Of a stretch of DNA of 64,000 bases, positions 58,431 through 64,000 are shown piece after piece; position 1 is the first letter of the stretch, and every line of letters starts with the position of its first letter. Position numbers and translations under genes: made by a program. Source of the stretch: Conus ventricosus (Eukaryota > Mollusca > Gastropoda > Neogastropoda > Conidae); NCBI GenBank assembly GCA_018398815.1, contig CM031628.1:13232894-13296893 (forward strand). The letters run 5' to 3'. Below the pieces are notes generated by a model. It did no database searches and was not told the DNA's origin. It saw only the letters and a list, made by a program, of their open reading frames with translations.

Positions 58431-61040
58431 CTTTGTCAGTCAACTGTGTTTCTGTTATAAAATGTATCTGCTTTTCGGTCGCCCAATCCTCTCCTCCTCT
58501 CTAGTACATGCTATCCCAGCTTAATGTCTCAAATGTGTCGCTCTTCCACCAACCCTCTTCTCCATGACTATGCATCTCCGCCTGTGCCCCGATCCTGCAC
58601 CTGAGTCATTGTATGTTCGTGCCGGTTTTGTCGTGTGTAGCATCGTGGTGTAGGTTCTTGTTGTTATCGTTTTCTGTACAGCATCCGTTTTGGTGTGGCA
58701 CCTGCCTGAGTGAGGGTCCTCTCCTGCTCCCTCTGTCATGATTCAGTGACGTCCCCTCTTCCCCTCTCCCCCTCCCCCCCCCCCCCCCCTCCTCTCCCAC
58801 TCCCTCACTCCCTCCCGCCCCCCTCAGATCACAGATCCTTGCCTGTAATGGACCGCTGTGTGTGGTGGGTTTGATTTGGTGGTATATCTTTGCCTTAATC
58901 ATCTGCACTCATCATAAAATCTTTCTTCCTTCCTTCCTCCCATCTCGTGTCTTCTCCATCCTCTCTCTCACTACAAAGTCTCCTGCATGCTGACAGACTT
59001 TCTTATCAACTCCTTCATGAGCATCATATGCAGTCCGTTATTATTTTTAGTGTTGTGTGTTGTGTAGTTTGTGTGGATTGTGTGATCAGAGCCGGGAGTA
59101 ATGTTGGTGTGAGAGCAAGAAGAGAGAGCGACGAGAAAAAGAGCTTCGTGTGTGTGTTGAGAGAGAGAACAACAGAGTAAAAGAGAGAGAGAAGCGGAAG
59201 AAGTAAAGGCCGAGATGAACGCGACAGAGAAGATTTCTTTTGATGCAACTCATTTGCAAAACATTTTCCTCTCACATGCATTTCACTACTTTTGTACATG
59301 TAATTGCTACTCTAAGTTCCATTATATTAAGCTGTCCAATCCCTCCTCACAAACTGCCTCCTTCTCTCTGAGAATCTCCTATAAATATTTTTTGTAGTGT
59401 CAAGGTCGCCGTGCTCTTCCACAGAGGGTACTCTGCAGTTGTATGTATTCCCCAAACATCATGCTGTCAAAATACACAATTCCCGTCCCCGTTCCAACCT
59501 TTCATCCTTGAAACTTTTCCGCCTCCGACAGAGCATAATTTCACTTCTGATGTAATACAAGTTAGCAATCCACACTGTAACACATTCACATTTTGAAGAT
59601 CATTGGGAAATCACCAAAGTAAATTTCCGTATGGGTTTTGGGAGTCCAAATGACATGTAGACTATCTATCTGAAATGTTACATTAACTATTGACTTCTGC
59701 TTTAATCTCAATAGACATTATTGGCAGCACCGCCGCATACAAACATCAATCCTATCAAAAACAACCCAACAACTTACCCTGCCGTGTCCACCACATGACT
59801 TCAAAACTTGCGAAGTATGGTGCACAATTTTCTGAAAGACTGACAATTTTAGTAATTTTTAATCAATGAGCGATAAAAAGTCAGCTACTTGATATCAAAA
59901 GTTTACAAGTTAATAAACAACTGAGGGTTTGGGTAGTTACTGCTTTTAGACATACATCGAAATGGAAAGGCATATTGTGCTTATTCCATGCGTAGATGAG
60001 CATGGTATAGATGTGTGTGCTGTTCTGGAAACATCATTGGTGTTAAAGAATTGCTCAAACGATTTAAAAGTGCTTATGAAATTATCGAGAACTCCGTTTC
60101 ACAATGTAAGAACAAGAGGACCCAGCCGTTTGTGGAAAAACACCCCGGATCTCGGATGTCCCTGTGTGCATCCTTGTGAAAATTGTTACTTTTACCATAA
60201 GAATCCCGACTAAAACAGAATGTAAGACCAACCTTTCTACAACTTGTGCTATGTTTGAAGACACTATTAAGGAACAGGTTAATGCCACTCATAAAGGCCT
60301 AAAAGTAACAGAAGCCCGTCGTTCAGCCTGCCCATACCGACATGTGTTTTCCAAAAAGATTTTCAAGAATTTGAATGAGCGGACCTAAATGCAGTCAATG
60401 AAATGCCGTATCAACATAAATTAATGAAAACTTTTCACGGGAACATCAAAACAGACCTATGGAATTGCAGAAGCAAAACTAATGGTTCTTTCCCAGCCGG
60501 TAATGGAAATTACACAATCCAAGACTTGTACAGTTTCTGCAGTTTTAATAGCTCTAGAATGGCCTGTATAGCCAACCAAGATACATTCCCCCGTCGTTGA
60601 ACATAACAACAAGCGCAAGACTTCCCGTCCTTAAGAATGCATCCAGCGTCTCAAAATCACCACATGACCGAAATGGACTTCGTGGAGCCATGTAGCGCTA
60701 ATTTTCCCAAACGTTATGACTTGACCCTGCAAAAATGCAACCCTTATAGAAGGCGCATCAATGGAAAATGTGCATGCGAAACAGAAATGTGACATCCGTC
60801 TCATTGATTTGTGGCCATCAGACAGTGTCAACATTTAAACGTTTAGAAACCAGCATTCAAAAGTTCCAAATGTGCAGAAAGGGCCACAGATAAGTCAAAT
60901 TGCTGCTTGGGATTTGCCAAATCCAAACCAGATGAACTTTAACTTCCTTTCTGTCGCCTATGGCTTTTGCCCGTCTAAAATGAAGTAATCTTCAGCCATG
61001 TTAGTTTCACCAGGCAGTTAATAAAATAATAGAGAAAAAT
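58431..61040. other. Segment D1: unrecognised sequence, duplicated at 61,591
   Basis: Starts with C/T-rich sequence including a C-run near 58,770-58,790. It continues with GA-rich sequence (59,100-59,200) and then weakly open plus-strand frames at 59,962-60,213 (83 codons), 60,164-60,388 and 60,403-60,600. Together these give a protein-like but frame-broken stretch (CPYRHVFSKKIFKNLNERT; NGNYTIQDLYSF). I do not recognise the family. The segment is followed by remnants of the 47-bp satellite. It may be a decayed mobile element or retrogene. Confidence 0.4.
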
Positions 61041-61590
61041 AATAAATAACGTGATCATTCACACGGTTGGACTTGTCCCACCAGAATGCAAGTCATTCAC
61101 ACCGGTTAGGACATGTGCCCATCAGACAGTGCAAGTCATTCCACAGCCGTGTATGGACTGGCCCATCCAGGCAGTTAAAATAAATAATAATAATAAAATA
61201 ATAATAAAAAAAACAGGCAAGTCAATCCACACCGGTTAAAGGACTTGTGCCATCCAGACAGTGCAAGTCAATTCACAGCCTTTAAGGACTTGTGCCCATC
61301 CAGGCATGGGAAGTCTTCACAGCCGGTTATGGACTTGTGCCCATCCAGGCAGTGTAATAAAATAATAATAATAATAATAATAATAAAAACAGTGCAAATC
61401 TTCCACGCCGGTTATGGACTTGTGCCATCCAGACAGTGCAAATCATTCCACAGCCGGTTATGGGCTTGTCCCATCCAGACATGCAAGTCATTCCAAACCG
61501 TTATTTGGGCTTGTGGCCCACCAACAGTGGTATAATAAAATAATAATAATAAAAAATAACAGTGCAAGTCCCAAAACTTTCCATATCATC
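61041..61590. repeat. 47-bp satellite (second type), separate degraded block with TAA runs
   Basis: Nine to ten units of the CCACAGCCGGTTATGGACTT satellite are interrupted three times by (TAA)n/(ATA)n simple repeats (61,178-61,212, 61,351-61,388 and 61,530-61,558). Confidence 0.88.
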
Positions 61591-64000
61591 AACTGTGTCC
61601 AGCTGTTATAAAAATGGTATTCTTGTTCTCGGCCCCCCCCCCCCCCTCACCCCCCCCCTAGTAACAACTATCCACAGCTGTAATGTCTGAAATTTTCGCG
61701 ATTCAGGAACCAATGGCTATTTCCCGGACATAGCATGTCCGGCAACGTCATCCTGATTGGAGCAAGTTGGTGATGTCAGAGTGCCGTTTTGATCCAAAAA
61801 TGGAGCACAAACCTGGGTCTACAGAACCCCCATGGCTCAACTGGCCAAGAACTGTTTTGTGTGGCACCACCTGAGTGAGGGTCCCTCTCCGGAAAGGGAC
61901 CACCTTGTCATGAAATTTATGCAGCCCCTGCATTCCCCCCCCCCCCCCCCCCCCCCCCCCCAACAAAAACCTACAGGCTACATGACGGAAATTAGAAAAC
62001 AAGACCACTACATGAGCGACAACGAACACCGAACCTGAGATGGTGAGATGAACGTTTATGAACATATGGATAGATCAATCAAAATGATTGAAGCAGCCTA
62101 TTCTAGTCTGACACTACTCCCCAAAAGAAAGGCTGTTCGTGGACTTCCTTCTAAAGTACATCCCCGTGTTCACCAAACCCCGAGACATCAAACCGCAATC
62201 TTTAAAAAAATTTTGAGCAACACTGTCAGAGCGCTTTAAAAAGCAATCAACTGGGCTGCCTGGTTAGCCTCCCGTTTTAAAAATTTGTGCGTTTTACTCC
62301 GGGGAAAGTGGGCCCGGGCCAACAACGCAACCGCAACCTTTTGCGGAACTTGAACCCAACCCCCCTTTGCAGCCCCCACCTCATCACCACTCCATGCCAA
62401 TCATCCTCAAAGCTTTTCTCCTCTATCTGCGGACATACATTGAAATTTTTTCCCCCCCTGAAAAATTTTACTTTTCCCCGTACATTATTTACAAACCTGA
62501 AACTTCATTACAAAGGAATGCTCACAATGATCTCTGAGAGAATCTCCAGTAAAAAATTTTTTCCCCTATCCAGTCAAGGTCGCCGTGACCTTCCCACAGA
62601 GGGGACTCTGCAAGTTGTCGGCTCGAAACATTTCAGGTGTAAAATTAAACATTTTCATCTGAAGCGCCAAACCAAATTTAATCTTGAGAAACTTTAAACC
62701 CCCCGACAGAGCAGTAATTTCACTTCTGATGGAAAAAACAAAATAAAAAAAACACACACACACACACATTCACCATATTTGAAGATCAATTTGGGAAACC
62801 CCAAAATTCAAAATTTTGGCAATTTTTTTTCCCGGGGAAACCCAAATGACTGTGAGGAAATGAATTATACTGAAAAATTTAAGAATAAAAAGGCTATTGA
62901 ACTTCTGGATAAAAAGGGCAATGCTTTTTTGGGGACACTGCTGCATAAAAAATTTTAACCTTTTAAAAATAACCCAAAATGTTTTTTTGCCGTGTCCCCC
63001 CAAAACTTCCCCAAACTTTTTTGCAAAGTATGTCTTCAAAAACATCTGGAAAAGGAAACAGGACAAATCATAAGAAAAATGGTAAGAAGAGCGAAAAACA
63101 AGGAGGGTCAGGCCTACTTTATATCAAAAAGTTTTCAAGTGATCTAAAAAAAAGATTTGGATATGCAAACTGATACAGAACACACAAAATGGAAAAGGGA
63201 TTATTTGGCTTTTTTTCCCCCCGTAGATAACATTGGTATAATGGGGCATCACTTCTGGAAACATACATTTGAATGAAAAAAAGAATTTTTTCAAAAGATT
63301 TTTAAAAAGAGCTGATGAAAATTTTCGCAGAACCCCCTTTCACAATGGAAGTCAAGAGAGGGAAAACCCCGCCCTTTCTTTTAAACCGGATCGACAGAGA
63401 TTTGCACTGTGACTTTATCTTTTTTCTGAAAGGACCTTTCTTTCCTTTGAAAAATTCAGACAAAACAGAATGGAAGACCAACTTTTTTGACTTTTACAGG
63501 ATGTGAAAAATTTGAAGATTTTATTAAGGAACATGGGTTTTTCGCCACTTTCCCTAAAAACCCAAAAAGAACATGAAAGCACTCGAACAACCGCCCATAC
63601 CGACAGGAAAAAAGATATTCCAATGATGAGAATGGGTGGTACCTAAATGCTGTCAAAATGGAAAATGCATTAACAATAAATTTTTAAACTGAAACACAAT
63701 TTTTTACGAAACCCCTAAAAACAGAACACATAAAAACAAGAAGCAAAACTTAAAAAGGTTTTTAGTGGCTAAAAAATTAAAAACACAAAAACTCAAAGAC
63801 CTTTATACAGTTTTTTGATTTTTAATAGCTCTAAATGGGTGAAGGGCCCAAACCAAAAAAACTAAATTCCTCAGTCCGTTAAAAAAACAACAAGCCCAAA
63901 CTCCCCGTTCCTTAACAGAAAAAGAAAAATAACTCTCAAAAAAAACAAACGAACTGTGCTTCGGAAGCCATGTTGCTACAGTTCCAAATTAGGATAACCA
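61591..64000. other. Segment D2: low-quality duplicate of D1
   Basis: Colinear with D1 about 3.2 kb apart. Anchors are GTGTGGCACC...CTGAGTGAGGGTC (58,694 and 61,859), GTCAAGGTCGCCGTG (59,399 and 62,573) and ACAGAGCA-TAATTTCACTTCTGATG (59,528 and 62,705). Runs of A, T, C and G are lengthened throughout, and codon-like structure is lost. This has the texture of homopolymer-rich, unpolished sequence. The window ends inside it. Confidence 0.65.

Overview
This window is animal genomic DNA, not microbial. It has spliced exons, very many micro- and minisatellites, a tRNA-derived SINE family, LINE, LTR, hAT-like and piggyBac-like remnants, and a 1,000-N scaffold gap. The mix of long tRNA-headed SINEs, an RTE-like LINE, a Gmr1-like LTR element and introns packed with minisatellites fits a mollusc or another lophotrochozoan best. 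That placement is inference; no species-diagnostic gene is visible. Coding content is very low, and most long open frames are repeat arrays read through.

Layout. (1) 1-13,000: 'locus A', a minus-strand gene region. It has an Ig-like exon (about 12,066-12,253), a transmembrane exon (4,124-4,223) and a possible third exon at the left edge. The exons are separated by introns made largely of arrays with 56-, 47-, 20-, 45- and 28-bp units and one old SINE. (2) 13,001-14,000: gap. (3) 14,001-30,400: a nested transposon region holding an L1-type ORF1 remnant, a 5'-truncated LINE with a 13-bp target-site duplication (TSD), two SINEs of about 860 bp in opposite orientation with 16- and 13-bp TSDs, a 1.26-kb hAT-like element, a broken piggyBac transposase, a G-rich satellite, and one well-supported exon of a divergent G-protein alpha subunit at 26,809-26,937 (minus). 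A 58-bp array beside that exon duplicates its splice donor. (4) 30,405-32,310: about 30-bp satellites. (5) 32,613-39,463: a complete LTR retrotransposon on the minus strand with a GAAAG TSD, LTRs of about 1.8 kb, and a short interior with gag, protease and integrase zinc-binding remnants but no recognisable reverse transcriptase. (6) 39,939-52,612: 'copy B', colinear with 1-12,060 but full of single-base indels. (7) 52,613-55,600: 'copy C', a clean third version of 4,903-7,700 joined to 12,716-12,930. (8) 55,936-64,000: a 47-bp satellite and an unrecognised segment (D1), then both again in worse condition (61,050-64,000, D2).

Quality matters here. Copies A, B and C of the same unique sequence differ in a way that looks like base-calling and assembly error (C cleanest, A intermediate, B worst). 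Most of 31,165-52,612 and 57,000-64,000 reads like unpolished long-read consensus. Frame breaks in those stretches should not be taken as biology, and the A/B/C and D1/D2 duplications may be false.

The most interesting biological signals are the G-alpha exon lacking both catalytic switch-I residues, the minisatellite built on its splice donor, the micro-exon-like arrays inside the Ig/TM gene, and the LTR element whose gene order fits the Gmr1 group.
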